44,234 nucleotides of DNA from Anaerolineales bacterium (GTDB lineage: Bacteria > Chloroflexota > Anaerolineae > Anaerolineales > Villigracilaceae): NCBI GenBank assembly GCA_017882145.1, contig JADGQB010000006.1:1-44234 (forward strand), given 5' to 3'. The notes beneath the pieces are model-generated. The model made no database searches and was not told where the DNA came from. It saw nothing but the letters and a program-made list of their open reading frames with translations. A program made the position numbers and the translations under genes. This document shows positions 32,871 through 41,922 of the stretch, piece after piece; within the stretch, counting starts at the first letter, position 1; each line of letters starts with the position of its first letter.

Positions 32871-33983
32871 CTACCCGTCGGCCAGGCGTAATTCGGCCAG
32901 GCAGGCCTTTTTAAGCGCAGCTTTATCCACTGTAACACCAAGCCCTGGAGCGGAGGGCACATCGATCGTACTGCCGGGATCCAGCTTGAAGCGCTCATGC
33001 GTGATATCCCTGGCATAGTAGCGATCGGAGGCGGATATATCTCCCGGAAGGCTGAATCCTGGCAGGGAAGCCAACGCCAGGTTTGCGGCCCGTCCGACAC
33101 CGGTCTCGAGCATCCCACCGCACCAGACCGGGATACCCTGCGCCCGGCACAGGTCATGGATGAGGACAGCCTGGCTCAACCCGCCCACCCGTCCGGGTTT
33201 GATGTTTATAATCTTGCAGGCGTCCATTTCGAGAGCCGAGCGGGCATGCTGCAGGCTGAGGATGCTTTCATCCAGGCAGATGGGTGTGTGAAACTGTTTC
33301 TGAAGCTTGTGATGATTCCAGAGATCATCCTCATCCAGCGGCTGTTCGATCAACAGCAATTTCAAACGATCCAATGGACGTAAAACCTGGCAGGTCTCGA
33401 GCGTATAGGCCGAGTTGGCATCCACTTGCAGAGGGATATGCGGGAAAGCCCTTCGGACGGCTTCGGCGTCGCCAACATCCCGACCGGGCTTGATCTTGAT
33501 CTTGATGCGCCCGTAGCCGTCAGCCAGGTATTTCTCAACCCTTTTTACCAGCGCCTCGGGGTTTTCCTGCAGGCCGACCGAGACTCCCACCTCCACACGC
33601 GCCCGCAGGCCGCCCAACAAATCCTTTAGGCTTTTTCCAAGGCGTTTGCCATGCAGGTCCCAGAGTGCCATTTCCACCCCGGCCTTGGCCAGGTTGTGGC
33701 CGCGGATGTTTTTCACGCGCGTTTGGAATTCGGCTGCATCAGTTATGGGCAGGTCGAGCAGCCTGGGGGCAACAAAATCTTTAAGGATATGCCAGGCGGT
33801 GCCGGTGGTCTCATAATTGTAGCCGGGTTCACGGTCCACCGCACATTCACCCCAGCCGGTCAGACCTTCCGATTGGATGGATACGAGGATACATTCACGT
33901 GCGTGCGTGACCCCAAATGAGGTCTCGAACGGTGAGACGAGCGGCATGGAAATGTGATGAAGAGTAAGCGAGTCCAGTTTCAT
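32871..33983 (-). CDS. menC: o-Succinylbenzoate synthase / N-acylamino acid racemase (enolase superfamily)
   Basis: 370 residues from ATG 33983, the usual 368-375 for the MenC/NSAR group; the longer frame begins with TTG and has no family support. Active-site residues are clear: the KxK pair in IKIKIKPG (K163, K165), metal ligands D188 (VDANSAY), E213 (LIEQPL) and D238 (CLDES), and the general base K262 (NIKPGRVGG). The GGMLETGVGR loop also fits. MenC dehydrates SHCHC in menaquinone synthesis; close relatives racemise N-acyl amino acids, and many do both. No other men gene is in the window, so NSAR activity is an equal possibility. It sits in a co-directional run (14 nt before the CapA-like gene, 32 nt after the next). 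Confidence 0.88.
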   Translation of the reverse strand: MKLDSLTLHHISMPLVSPFETSFGVTHARECILVSIQSEGLTGWGECAVDREPGYNYETTGTAWHILKDFVAPRLLDLPITDAAEFQTRVKNIRGHNLAKAGVEMALWDLHGKRLGKSLKDLLGGLRARVEVGVSVGLQENPEALVKRVEKYLADGYGRIKIKIKPGRDVGDAEAVRRAFPHIPLQVDANSAYTLETCQVLRPLDRLKLLLIEQPLDEDDLWNHHKLQKQFHTPICLDESILSLQHARSALEMDACKIINIKPGRVGGLSQAVLIHDLCRAQGIPVWCGGMLETGVGRAANLALASLPGFSLPGDISASDRYYARDITHERFKLDPGSTIDVPSAPGLGVTVDKAALKKACLAELRLADG

Positions 33984-34015
33984 AGGATGGTTAAGGGTCC
34001 GAATAGTTGAAAAGG

Positions 34016-34522
34016 TCAGGAACAACGCATGTCCAAACCGGGATCCAGGTCCAGGTGAAAGGTATAGACCAGGTAGAGGTGGTCGCGCGGCTGGTCGGGA
34101 GAGTCCAGCCAGGCCGATAGCGCGGCCAACTCAGGTGGCAGCCAGTTGCGGCCCGCTTCTGGGAATTCGCCATTTTCGATGAACATCAACCCATCTCCCA
34201 GACCGGTGTAATCCTGACCGGCATAAAAAGAGCTGATGGCCTGCCGGTCGCCGCTATAACGGCGCAGCTCACCCACGAAATAATTGCAGTGGTTGCCATT
34301 GCCTGAAATCAGGCCAACATATTTCTTATAGGAAACCGGGCTCGTGTTGGCCGGGTGACTTATCCGCCGGAACGCCTGGGAGTAGCGGTAGAGGCCATAA
34401 TCATGGAGCAGAACATCCCTTGCAAATGGAAAAAGCAGAATGGCACACAGGATCAGGCAAGCTGCCAGGAGAGTGGAGGTAATACTCAGGACAAAAGGTT
34501 TCGAAAGACGTTTCGCAACCAT
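34016..34522 (-). CDS. Membrane-anchored protein, unknown function
   Basis: 168 residues: one N-terminal hydrophobic segment (about 10-32), the rest probably outside. Conserved-looking features are GLISGNGNHCNYFVGELRRYSG, the tyrosine-rich FYAGQDYTGLGDG, and an aromatic-acidic C-terminus ending in a cysteine. I do not recognise the family. It lies 33 nt after the zinc-ribbon gene and 32 nt before menC, on the same strand, so it probably belongs to their transcript. Confidence 0.7.
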   Translation of the reverse strand: MVAKRLSKPFVLSITSTLLAACLILCAILLFPFARDVLLHDYGLYRYSQAFRRISHPANTSPVSYKKYVGLISGNGNHCNYFVGELRRYSGDRQAISSFYAGQDYTGLGDGLMFIENGEFPEAGRNWLPPELAALSAWLDSPDQPRDHLYLVYTFHLDLDPGLDMRCS

Positions 34523-34555
34523 CTCGATCTTTGAAGTGTCAAGGTGACAGCCACA

Positions 34556-35191
34556 TTACTCTGGTTCTTCTTCCGGTAAGTTCTCCAGTGCGGGTTGGTC
34601 TTCTTCAGGGAGATTTTCCGCAGCCGGTTGCTCTTCCTCCGGTTGTACTTGCGCGGCAGGCAAATCTTCCTCAGGCAGATTTTCCGGTTCCAGGTTTTCT
34701 TCCTGGGGTAAACTTCTGACAACATCTTCCATGGTCGTGCCTTCCTTACGCATCCCCGGGGCTGGCGTACCGCAATACGGGCAGATATTCCAGGGTAGTT
34801 CCATCAACCTGCCACAGGAATGGCAGGGTTTGCGCAGTTTTGTCTGGCAGGTCGGGCAGACCTGCCAATCATCTTTGATGTGACGCTCACAGCCTGGACA
34901 GACGGACTGGTCCTCGATCGATTGTAAAAGCGCCTCTTCTTCCAGGGTTTGCTGGTATTCCTCCTCCAGCGTGCGCGCCGGGCGCAGGATCAGATAGACC
35001 AGAACACCCGGCAGGTTCAACAACGCCACCATGAGCGCGGCCAGGATATGCACCAACCGGTCGCGATGACGGGAACGCATGTCGCGATAGGTCCATACCA
35101 CCAGTGCGACCCACAACGCCACCAGGAAGGCTCCGGCCAGGCCGGTCAGGACAAGTGTGAGGCTGCTAAGGAATGTCGGGTCCAAGGTCAT
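34556..35191 (-). CDS. Two-helix membrane protein with double zinc ribbon and acidic repeat tail
   Basis: 211 residues. Two hydrophobic helices (about 12-34 and 46-68) joined by RDMRSRHRDRL resemble the PLDc_N/SHOCT-type membrane hairpin. A double zinc ribbon follows with four CxxC pairs: C98/C101, C112/C115, C123/C126 and C137/C140. The tail (about 160-211) is acidic and repeats ENLPEED(L/Q)PA and close variants four times. The zinc ribbon would lie on the cytosolic side and the tail may bind partners. Function unknown. It lies 15 nt after the aspartase/fumarase gene. Confidence 0.82.
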   Translation of the reverse strand: MTLDPTFLSSLTLVLTGLAGAFLVALWVALVVWTYRDMRSRHRDRLVHILAALMVALLNLPGVLVYLILRPARTLEEEYQQTLEEEALLQSIEDQSVCPGCERHIKDDWQVCPTCQTKLRKPCHSCGRLMELPWNICPYCGTPAPGMRKEGTTMEDVVRSLPQEENLEPENLPEEDLPAAQVQPEEEQPAAENLPEEDQPALENLPEEEPE

Positions 35192-35205
35192 AAAGTCTCT
35201 CCAAT

Positions 35206-36657
35206 TTATCCACCGCTACTACCGCCGGCGATGCCGCCTTCGGTCAATTTGCGCAGATCGGCCAGGGCGGCTTCGATTTCTTCAGGAGTCACCGGGCGAT
35301 CCTGGTCTCGGTGTTTCAGCGCGCCGAGGCGGGCTTTTTCCAGCGCCACTTCGCGGATGGCCAGGTTACGCTTGAGGGCTTCCTTGACCAGCGCAGCGCC
35401 CTGGCTGTAGCCGATAAGCGGGTTGAGGGCGGTGACGACAATGGCATTCTTCGCCAGCCAACCGGAGGCCTTTTCCTTGTTGGCCGCCACACCTTGCACG
35501 GCCCGCAGGCTGAAGGCTTGCACCGCTCCAATTGTGACCTGCATGGCTTCGAACAGGTTATGGGCAATGATCGGCATCATCACATTCAGTTCCAGCTGCC
35601 CGGCCTGGGCAGCCAGACTTACGGTGGTATCGCAGCCGATCACGTGGAACATACTCATATCCAGCATTTCAGCCATGACCGGGTTAACCTTGCCCGGCAT
35701 GATACTCGAACCAGGTTGGACTGCCGGCAAACGGATCTCGTCCAGCCCGGTGGAGGGACCGGAGGCCAGCAGGCGAAAATCGTTGGCAATTCGGATCAGA
35801 GTCAAGGCCAGGGTGCGCAGGGAACCTGAAAAATCGACCGCATCTGCCATGGACTGCATCGATTCGAACAGATTATCGGATTCAAATAATTGCAGGCCGG
35901 TCAATTCGCACAATTTCTTGACCATGCGAGCGTGATACTCCGGATGGGCGTTCAATCCAGACCCTACAGCAGTCCCGCCGATCCCCAGCCGCCGCAAGCC
36001 ATCGGCCGAGCGCTTGATTCTCATCGCATCGCGTTCAACAGCTTTGGCATAGGCGCCAAATTCCTGTCCCAGGCGCACCGGCACAGCATCCTGTAGATGG
36101 GTGCGGCCGGATTTGACCACATCATCAAACTCGACGGCTTTCGCTTGTAGAGAAGAGCGCAAATCTTCGAGCACCGCCAGCAGTTCATCCAGCCGCCACA
36201 GGCAGCCCAGCCGCAGCGCGGTGGGAATCACATCGTTGGTGGACTGCGCCATGTTGACATGGTCATTGGGATGGACACGGTACTCGCCCAATCCCCCGCC
36301 CAGGATTTGCGTGGCCCGGTTGGCAATGACTTCATTTACATTCATATTGTGGCTGGTGCCGGCGCCCGCCTGGAAGGGGTCCACGACAAATTGATCATCC
36401 CATTTGCCGTCGATCACTTCCTGGGAGGCTTTCAGGATGGCATCGGCGCGTTCCACATCCAGCAGGCCCAGGTCCAGATTGACCTGTGCGGCAGCACGCT
36501 TGATCACCGCCATGGACCAGATGAAAGCCCGCCAGGGTTTCAGGCCTGAGATCGGGAAGTTCTCTACGGCCCGCTGTGTCTGCACACCGTACAACGCCTC
36601 AGCCGGTACCTGTAATTCTCCAAGGCTGTCACGTTCGGTACGAGTGTTTTTTGGCAT
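35206..36657 (-). CDS. Aspartase/fumarase superfamily lyase, probably aspartate ammonia-lyase
   Basis: 483 residues from ATG 36657 (GGAGG at about 12 nt; the frame is open to 36717 but without family match). The superfamily signature GSSIMPGKVNP is intact, as is the HPNDHVNMAQSTND loop and SGRTHLQDA. These enzymes add or remove water or ammonia across fumarate. The C-terminal half reads AAQAGQLELNVMMPIIAHNLFEAM and VVTALNPLIGYSQGA, which is nearer to aspartate ammonia-lyase than to FumC, so I lean to AspA (aspartate to fumarate plus NH3). FumC cannot be excluded without alignment. A TATAAT box lies at 36684-36689 on the minus strand. Confidence 0.9.
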   Translation of the reverse strand: MPKNTRTERDSLGELQVPAEALYGVQTQRAVENFPISGLKPWRAFIWSMAVIKRAAAQVNLDLGLLDVERADAILKASQEVIDGKWDDQFVVDPFQAGAGTSHNMNVNEVIANRATQILGGGLGEYRVHPNDHVNMAQSTNDVIPTALRLGCLWRLDELLAVLEDLRSSLQAKAVEFDDVVKSGRTHLQDAVPVRLGQEFGAYAKAVERDAMRIKRSADGLRRLGIGGTAVGSGLNAHPEYHARMVKKLCELTGLQLFESDNLFESMQSMADAVDFSGSLRTLALTLIRIANDFRLLASGPSTGLDEIRLPAVQPGSSIMPGKVNPVMAEMLDMSMFHVIGCDTTVSLAAQAGQLELNVMMPIIAHNLFEAMQVTIGAVQAFSLRAVQGVAANKEKASGWLAKNAIVVTALNPLIGYSQGAALVKEALKRNLAIREVALEKARLGALKHRDQDRPVTPEEIEAALADLRKLTEGGIAGGSSGG

Positions 36658-36713
36658 GTCTACGGGTTTCCTCCAGGTGATTATACACCGGGAAGGAAAA
36701 TCAAAAAACAGAC

Positions 36714-37094
36714 TCACCCCGATTGAATAATGCTGCGGGTTGCCGATAACAGATACAACAGGAAATCCATATCGACCGGCTTGGTCAGGACCGTTTTTAT
36801 TCCCTCGCGCAAACCCTGCTGGATCAGGTCGTCAGCCGCATAAGCCGTCATGAATATCGTGACCAGGCCGGGATGGGTCTGGCGGGTTGCGCGGTACAGT
36901 TCCACCCCATTCATATCCGGCATGATCACGTCTGTCAGCAGGACATGCACAAGATGATCGCGCAGGATCGCCAGGGCGGCAGCTCCGGAATTCGCGATAT
37001 AGACCTGATGGCCCTTGGCATCCAGAACATCTGCCAGCGCGCTGGCCATGGATGCGTTATCGTCCACGATCAGTACCGACAGGGAAGCGAGCAT
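36714..37094 (-). CDS. Stand-alone response-regulator receiver domain
   Basis: 126 residues, a CheY-like receiver without an output domain. The acidic pocket is D11-D12, the phosphorylated aspartate is D55 in LLTDVIMPD, followed by T83 (FMTAYA) and K105 (LTKPVD). It lies only 3 nt after the histidine kinase gene on the same strand, so it is almost certainly the phosphate acceptor of that kinase. With no DNA-binding domain, it must signal through protein contact or pass phosphate on. Confidence 0.93.
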   Translation of the reverse strand: MLASLSVLIVDDNASMASALADVLDAKGHQVYIANSGAAALAILRDHLVHVLLTDVIMPDMNGVELYRATRQTHPGLVTIFMTAYAADDLIQQGLREGIKTVLTKPVDMDFLLYLLSATRSIIQSG

Positions 37095-37097
37095 GCC

Positions 37098-39734
37098 TCA
37101 TTTATCCTGAACGGGTAAATAAACCGTAAAGGTACTGCCCAGACCGACCTGGCTGTTTACTTCGATCCGCCCACCATTGGCCTCCACCAGTTTCTTGCTG
37201 ACGGGCAGCCCCAACCCGATACCTTTCACTTTGGTGGTGAAAAGCGGCTCGAAGATTTTTAGTAGATTTTCGGGGGTGATGCCACTGCCCGTATCTTTGA
37301 CTGTGATCGCCACCTGCTCTTTTATCTTAATAGCCGAAATGGTCAACTGCCCGCCCTGCGGCATAGACTGGCAGGCGTTAACGGTGAGGTTGCCCATCAC
37401 CTGTTCCAACTGGCGCGGATCTGCAAGAACAAGCGGGAGGTCCCCAGGGATATCCATCGTGCCCTTCACAGTCTCCGGCAATGGGAAGCGCTCCAGCGTG
37501 TGCTTAACTATTTCACCCACAGATACCGGCTGCCGGTCAGACGAAATCACACGGGCGAAATCCAACAGGTCGCTGATGATCTTATCGGCATTTTGCACTT
37601 CATGTTCGATCATGGCCAGATGCTGCCGTATCTTTTCACTGGCGTCCGGTTGAACCATTTTCAGGTAATAGATGGAAGTATTGATCACCCCCAATGGGTT
37701 GCGCAGTTCGTGTCCCACCCCGCCTGCCAGTTGTCCCAACACCGCCAGTTTCTCCTGAACCAGGAGTTTCTCCTGGGCCTGACGCAGTTCACGCGTGCGT
37801 TCTTCCACCATCTCCTCGAGCCGTTCAGAATATTCTTTTACCTTCTGCTCGGCGCGTTTACGATCAATTGCGATGGCCACCTGTGTGGAGACATATTCCA
37901 ACATGTGCTGCTCGCGCTCCCCGTAGGCATTCGGGTCGGTATAATGCTGAACCACCATGACACCGATGGTTTTACCTTCTACAATCAATGGCACGCCCAG
38001 CCAGATCGCAGACGCCACCCCCAGCAATTTCACTTCACCCTGGCGTTCCAGCTCGTCATGAACCGCCTGGGTGCATAACAAGGATTTACCCATCCTCAAA
38101 ACGTAGGCGGTCAAACCCTTGCCAGGCTGGAGGCCATCCACGAAGGGCTGATCGGCGGCGTCCATGAAATAAGGAAACCGGAGCAGGTTTTCGGCTTCAT
38201 CATACAACGTGATATAAAAATTCTCGGCTGGCATCACGGACGAGATGATCTGGTGGATTTGAGGATAGAGTTCGTCCAGGGAACGGGTCGTTTCGGCTGC
38301 CGAAGCAATCTGATAGACGGCCTTCTGAAGCGTTTGGGTTTGCTTTCGCTCGGTGATATCCTGGATTGAGCCTTCAAGGATGCCCTGATCGGGATACAAA
38401 TGTGAAGAAGTGATACAGGTGCGCTGTTCGCCTTGTTTGGTAAGGAGCACAAACTCAAAATCGGTCACATGACCCTGATCCTTCAGCAATTGCACCATCC
38501 TGTCACGTTCCAGTTTATTCGCCCACAAATCGACTGAAGGCCTGCCTTTTATCTCATCATAGGTGAAGCCAAGGATTTCAAGGTACTTCTCATTAAAATC
38601 CAGAATTTCCGAACCATCCAGACGCGTCCGGAACATGCCTACTTCAGAATTGTTGAAGAGATTCCGATACTTTCTTTCGTTCTGGCGTAAAGTCTCCTCT
38701 ACTTGCTTGCGCTCGGTGATGTCATGTGCCAGGGCAATAACAATATCCTGGCCAAAATAGATCCCTTTCGACAAAAGGATCTCCTGCGGGAAGATTTCCC
38801 CGTTGGAGCGCAGGCCCCAGAATTCGAATTGCTGAGGCTCGCCACCCAAGGCCTTTTGAAAGGCCCGCTCGTACATCGCCTTGTTATTTTTTCCGGGCGC
38901 ACCGAGGTTGGCTGGAAGCTTGCCGATGAAGAATTCCCTGGAATAACCATACATCCTGAGTGCACCCGGGTTAACATCCTGGAAACGGCCCTGTTGGTTC
39001 TGTATGAAGATCCCCTCTGTTACGCTATTGAAAAGCCCGCGGTAGCTGGTTTCGCTCTCCAGCAGCCCCTGCTCAGCCAGCCGGCGCTCGGCGATTTCCT
39101 GCTGGGCTTCGTGGTACAAGCGCGCCGACTCCAACCCAAGCGAAATGATATCGGCAACGGATTGGATCATCCGTGTATCTGATTCGCTGAACGCGTCGAC
39201 ACGATCGCTTTCGACATTAAGGGCGCCAAGCAGAATTTCACCACTGCGGATGGGAGCAACAAATTCACTCCGCAGGGCAGGCGCTTCGGTCGTGTGTACG
39301 TCTCTTACATAATCGGGATCCAGCAAAATATCCCGCGCCCATTGAACCTGTCCGGTTTGAAAAACGCGTCCGATTATGCCTTGATGGACCGGATATGTGG
39401 CACCCATTTCAGCCGCAAGAATGCCGGCGGCTGCGCACACTACCCAGTGTGTTTCGGATTTGTCCGGTAAGGCAATGCAGACATGCGGGTAGCTGGTCAG
39501 CCTGACAATGGTTTCTACGGCAGATTGCACCACCCGATCAGCATCCAGTTGGCCGCTTAACGCACGTAGAACCTGAAACAAAACCTCCTGTTGCAGGGTC
39601 ACCTGATTCGTCCCAATAACTTTCGCCGGTTTTGCCGCAGTTACCTTGTTCCCGTTAGCCTGGCGGGTTCTACGCGAGGAACTGGCAGGTGTGCGAATCT
39701 TTGGCTGAGCAGCTGGTTTCTTCTTTTGAGTCAT
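37098..39734 (-). CDS. Soluble GAF-PAS-PAS-GAF sensor histidine kinase
   Basis: 878 residues from ATG 39734 (GGGAG in front). A basic low-complexity N-terminus (1-45), GAF domain (about 50-205), PAS (about 225-345) ending HDITERKQ, second PAS (about 350-465) ending QDITERKQ, second GAF (about 475-625), a short coiled coil, HisKA with the phosphorylated H675 in GGVGHELRNPLG, then HATPase with N-box, DTGSGITPENL and GIGLGLPVSKKL. No membrane segment is seen, so it senses cytosolic signals (small ligands, redox or light-independent cues). Its partner is the receiver that follows 3 nt downstream. Confidence 0.95.
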   Translation of the reverse strand: MTQKKKPAAQPKIRTPASSSRRTRQANGNKVTAAKPAKVIGTNQVTLQQEVLFQVLRALSGQLDADRVVQSAVETIVRLTSYPHVCIALPDKSETHWVVCAAAGILAAEMGATYPVHQGIIGRVFQTGQVQWARDILLDPDYVRDVHTTEAPALRSEFVAPIRSGEILLGALNVESDRVDAFSESDTRMIQSVADIISLGLESARLYHEAQQEIAERRLAEQGLLESETSYRGLFNSVTEGIFIQNQQGRFQDVNPGALRMYGYSREFFIGKLPANLGAPGKNNKAMYERAFQKALGGEPQQFEFWGLRSNGEIFPQEILLSKGIYFGQDIVIALAHDITERKQVEETLRQNERKYRNLFNNSEVGMFRTRLDGSEILDFNEKYLEILGFTYDEIKGRPSVDLWANKLERDRMVQLLKDQGHVTDFEFVLLTKQGEQRTCITSSHLYPDQGILEGSIQDITERKQTQTLQKAVYQIASAAETTRSLDELYPQIHQIISSVMPAENFYITLYDEAENLLRFPYFMDAADQPFVDGLQPGKGLTAYVLRMGKSLLCTQAVHDELERQGEVKLLGVASAIWLGVPLIVEGKTIGVMVVQHYTDPNAYGEREQHMLEYVSTQVAIAIDRKRAEQKVKEYSERLEEMVEERTRELRQAQEKLLVQEKLAVLGQLAGGVGHELRNPLGVINTSIYYLKMVQPDASEKIRQHLAMIEHEVQNADKIISDLLDFARVISSDRQPVSVGEIVKHTLERFPLPETVKGTMDIPGDLPLVLADPRQLEQVMGNLTVNACQSMPQGGQLTISAIKIKEQVAITVKDTGSGITPENLLKIFEPLFTTKVKGIGLGLPVSKKLVEANGGRIEVNSQVGLGSTFTVYLPVQDK

Positions 39735-39840
39735 CACGAATCTCCCGGAAGGCGCTTCCTCCTACCGCTATCACCCTTTATAATGCATAGATTCATCTCA
39801 TTGTACAGCTTTTTATGGTTTTATTGTGGGTAGCGAATAC

Positions 39841-39876
39841 CAAAAGAAAACCCGGCGTCTGGGTAAGACCCCGGGT
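39841..39876 (-). terminator. Intrinsic terminator of the ABC importer operon
   Basis: On the minus strand ACCCGGGGTCT pairs with AGACGCCGGGT (one C-C mismatch) around loop TACCC, followed by TTTTCTTTTG. It lies about 86 nt past the stop of the solute-binding gene. Confidence 0.82.
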
Positions 39877-39962
39877 AATCTGTTAATTATTATGGCTGCT
39901 TTCCGCCCATCCCTTTCAAAGCGAGCTGGGCGATAAGCAATTGAATTTCGTAATCGAGGGCA

Positions 39963-41042
39963 CTAGCCTCCGGCGGCGATGGTGGTCCAACCGGTTACGA
40001 CGGCTTGCATGGCTTTGGTAAAGGAATCAAAGCCGGTTGGGAAATGCAACTTCCCATAAGCACTCTCGGGGAGCAGTTTGGCAGCCACATCCGCGGGCAG
40101 CACAACATCACTGCGGGCAGGATGAGCATAGCCCTGTGCCAGCATGACCTGACCCTCATCCGACAACAGGAAGTCCTGTTCGAGTTTGGCTGCGTTTGGG
40201 TGCGGAGCAACGGCGCTGATGTACTCGGCAAACAGCATACCGACGGTTGCATCCGAAGGGATGATAACTTTCAGGGGCAAACCGGTGGCATCCCGCTTGG
40301 CGAACCCGTCGAAATCATAGACAATTGAAATAGGGCACTCACCCTTCTGGACGGCGGCGACGTTCAGTACCACGCCCTGGCGCCAGTTGCCGTTATCGCG
40401 CAGAGTCTTGAAGAAATCCAGGCCGGGCTGAACATTGGTCTCGCTCCCGCCATGAGCATAGGCAGCGGCCAGCACAGAACCGGTGGCATAGGAGGATTTG
40501 CTGGGGTCACGGCTGCAAACCATATCCTTATACTCGGGTTTCAGCAGGTCGTCCCAGGTCTGGGGGAGGTTCTTGACCAAGTCGGTATTAACCAGGAAGC
40601 TAATGGCGCCCCAGTAGGCGACTGCCCAACGGCCCTCGGCATCCTTGAAGTTGGCCGGGATCTTGTCCCAGGAGGTATTCTTGTAGGACATGGCCAAATT
40701 GTTTTGGATCAATTGACCGACAAAGTCGAAACCGATGTCGGCGACATCCATCACTGGAGCGTCCTTCTCGGCCAGCAGGCGGGTGACCTGCTCGGCGCTG
40801 GTCATATCTGTATCGGTGTGAACCACACTGTACCGTGTCTGGAGAGTCTTCCATATGTTGCCCAGGTTGACCCAGTCATCCGTCATACCATAGCTAACGA
40901 TTTGGCCTTCGGCCTTTGCGCCGGCGATCTTGAGCGCCTGCGTGTCCGCGGTCGCCTGGGTAGGCTTCGCAACCGGTGCGCAGGCAGCCAGCGGGATCGC
41001 CAGCATGGCGATCAATGCAACAATCGTAAAAGCTTTTTTCAT
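39963..41042 (-). CDS. ABC importer solute-binding lipoprotein (family 1/ iron-AEP-polyamine type)
   Basis: 359 residues from ATG 41042, preceded by AAGGAG; the frame upstream to 41093 has no signal peptide. The signal peptide ends LAAC with lipid Cys21. The mature part has the two-lobe pattern of family 1 binding proteins for Fe(III), polyamines, thiamine or 2-aminoethylphosphonate: YGMTDDWVNLGNIWKTLQTRY, then AYWGAISFLVNTDLVK, PQTWDDLLKPEYKD, and FLLSDEGQVMLAQGYAHPAR near the end. The residues needed to tell the substrate cannot be read by eye. It is the last gene of the cluster and ends in a terminator. Confidence 0.9.
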   Translation of the reverse strand: MKKAFTIVALIAMLAIPLAACAPVAKPTQATADTQALKIAGAKAEGQIVSYGMTDDWVNLGNIWKTLQTRYSVVHTDTDMTSAEQVTRLLAEKDAPVMDVADIGFDFVGQLIQNNLAMSYKNTSWDKIPANFKDAEGRWAVAYWGAISFLVNTDLVKNLPQTWDDLLKPEYKDMVCSRDPSKSSYATGSVLAAAYAHGGSETNVQPGLDFFKTLRDNGNWRQGVVLNVAAVQKGECPISIVYDFDGFAKRDATGLPLKVIIPSDATVGMLFAEYISAVAPHPNAAKLEQDFLLSDEGQVMLAQGYAHPARSDVVLPADVAAKLLPESAYGKLHFPTGFDSFTKAMQAVVTGWTTIAAGG

Positions 41043-41112
41043 TTCATTCTCCTTTTCTTTTGATAAATTCCACCCGGGCGGGTGGTTTTTCACGACAAAA
41101 CTGATTTACAGC

Positions 41113-41922
41113 CTAACGGCCAATAACGTGGGTAGACTCGCGGCCACCCTTGCTGGTGACCCATATGATCAGGAGTGAGGTCACCCAGGCAACTACAAAA
41201 CTGATGACCGCCAGCGCGCTTGCCTGGCGTCCATCCTGACGGGTGAATTCGACCAGGTAAATTGGGAAAGTCTTAAAGCGCGTCCCAACCAGCAGGTTGG
41301 TAAGGGTATATTCTGCAAAAACGGTTGAAAAAACCAGCAGGCAGCCGCTGATGATACCCGGCAGGATGTTCGGAACGATAACCCGCACCAGGATAACCCA
41401 GCCACCCGCACCCAGGCTCTGTGCGGCCTCGGTCAGCACGCGGAAATCGATCGCCTCCAGGGCGTTCACAACCGGGCGGTACATAAACGGCAGCGATAGC
41501 ACCATGCAGGCTGCGATCAAGATGGCAGGATGGTTGATGATCGGGAGCGGCACCTTCGAATAGAAACGGATCAGAGCCAGGGCCAGGACCACCCCCGGCA
41601 CCCCAAAGGAAAAGCTGGTGATCAATTCCACGATCGGCTTCCCCTGCGGCACTCGCAGTTTCATCCAGTAGGCAGTCGGGGTGACCAGCACCAGCAGGCA
41701 AAACATGGTCGCGAACGAGGCGATAAAAGAATTCTTGAGAGTCATGAGGAAAGCCGGGTGGGAAGTGACGGCTACCCACCAGTCCAGGGTCAGGCCCTCC
41801 GGCCAGATGGTGCGGTCCCAGCGTGTGGAGATCGAGAATATGAAAGTAGCGATGACCGGCACGATCATGAACAACAGGAACAGGGTGATCACCACCGGTC
41901 GCCAAACTTCCCTGGCTTTCAT
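41113..41922 (-). CDS. ABC transporter permease (second subunit)
   Basis: 269 residues with about six membrane helices. The EAA loop that docks to the ATPase is EAAQSLGAGGWVILVRVIVPNILPGI (about 170-195). It is the PotC/PhnV type. Its ATG overlaps the stop of the first permease gene as ATGA at 41919-41922. The longer frame reaching 42240 is a shadow of the other permease. No ATPase gene follows. Confidence 0.92.
   Translation of the reverse strand: MKAREVWRPVVITLFLLFMIVPVIATFIFSISTRWDRTIWPEGLTLDWWVAVTSHPAFLMTLKNSFIASFATMFCLLVLVTPTAYWMKLRVPQGKPIVELITSFSFGVPGVVLALALIRFYSKVPLPIINHPAILIAACMVLSLPFMYRPVVNALEAIDFRVLTEAAQSLGAGGWVILVRVIVPNILPGIISGCLLVFSTVFAEYTLTNLLVGTRFKTFPIYLVEFTRQDGRQASALAVISFVVAWVTSLLIIWVTSKGGRESTHVIGR

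Noticed and set aside
36714-39734. Hybrid histidine kinase (kinase and receiver as one protein)
   Set aside because: A stop codon at 37098 separates the kinase from the receiver, and each has its own start; no sign of a sequencing frameshift.
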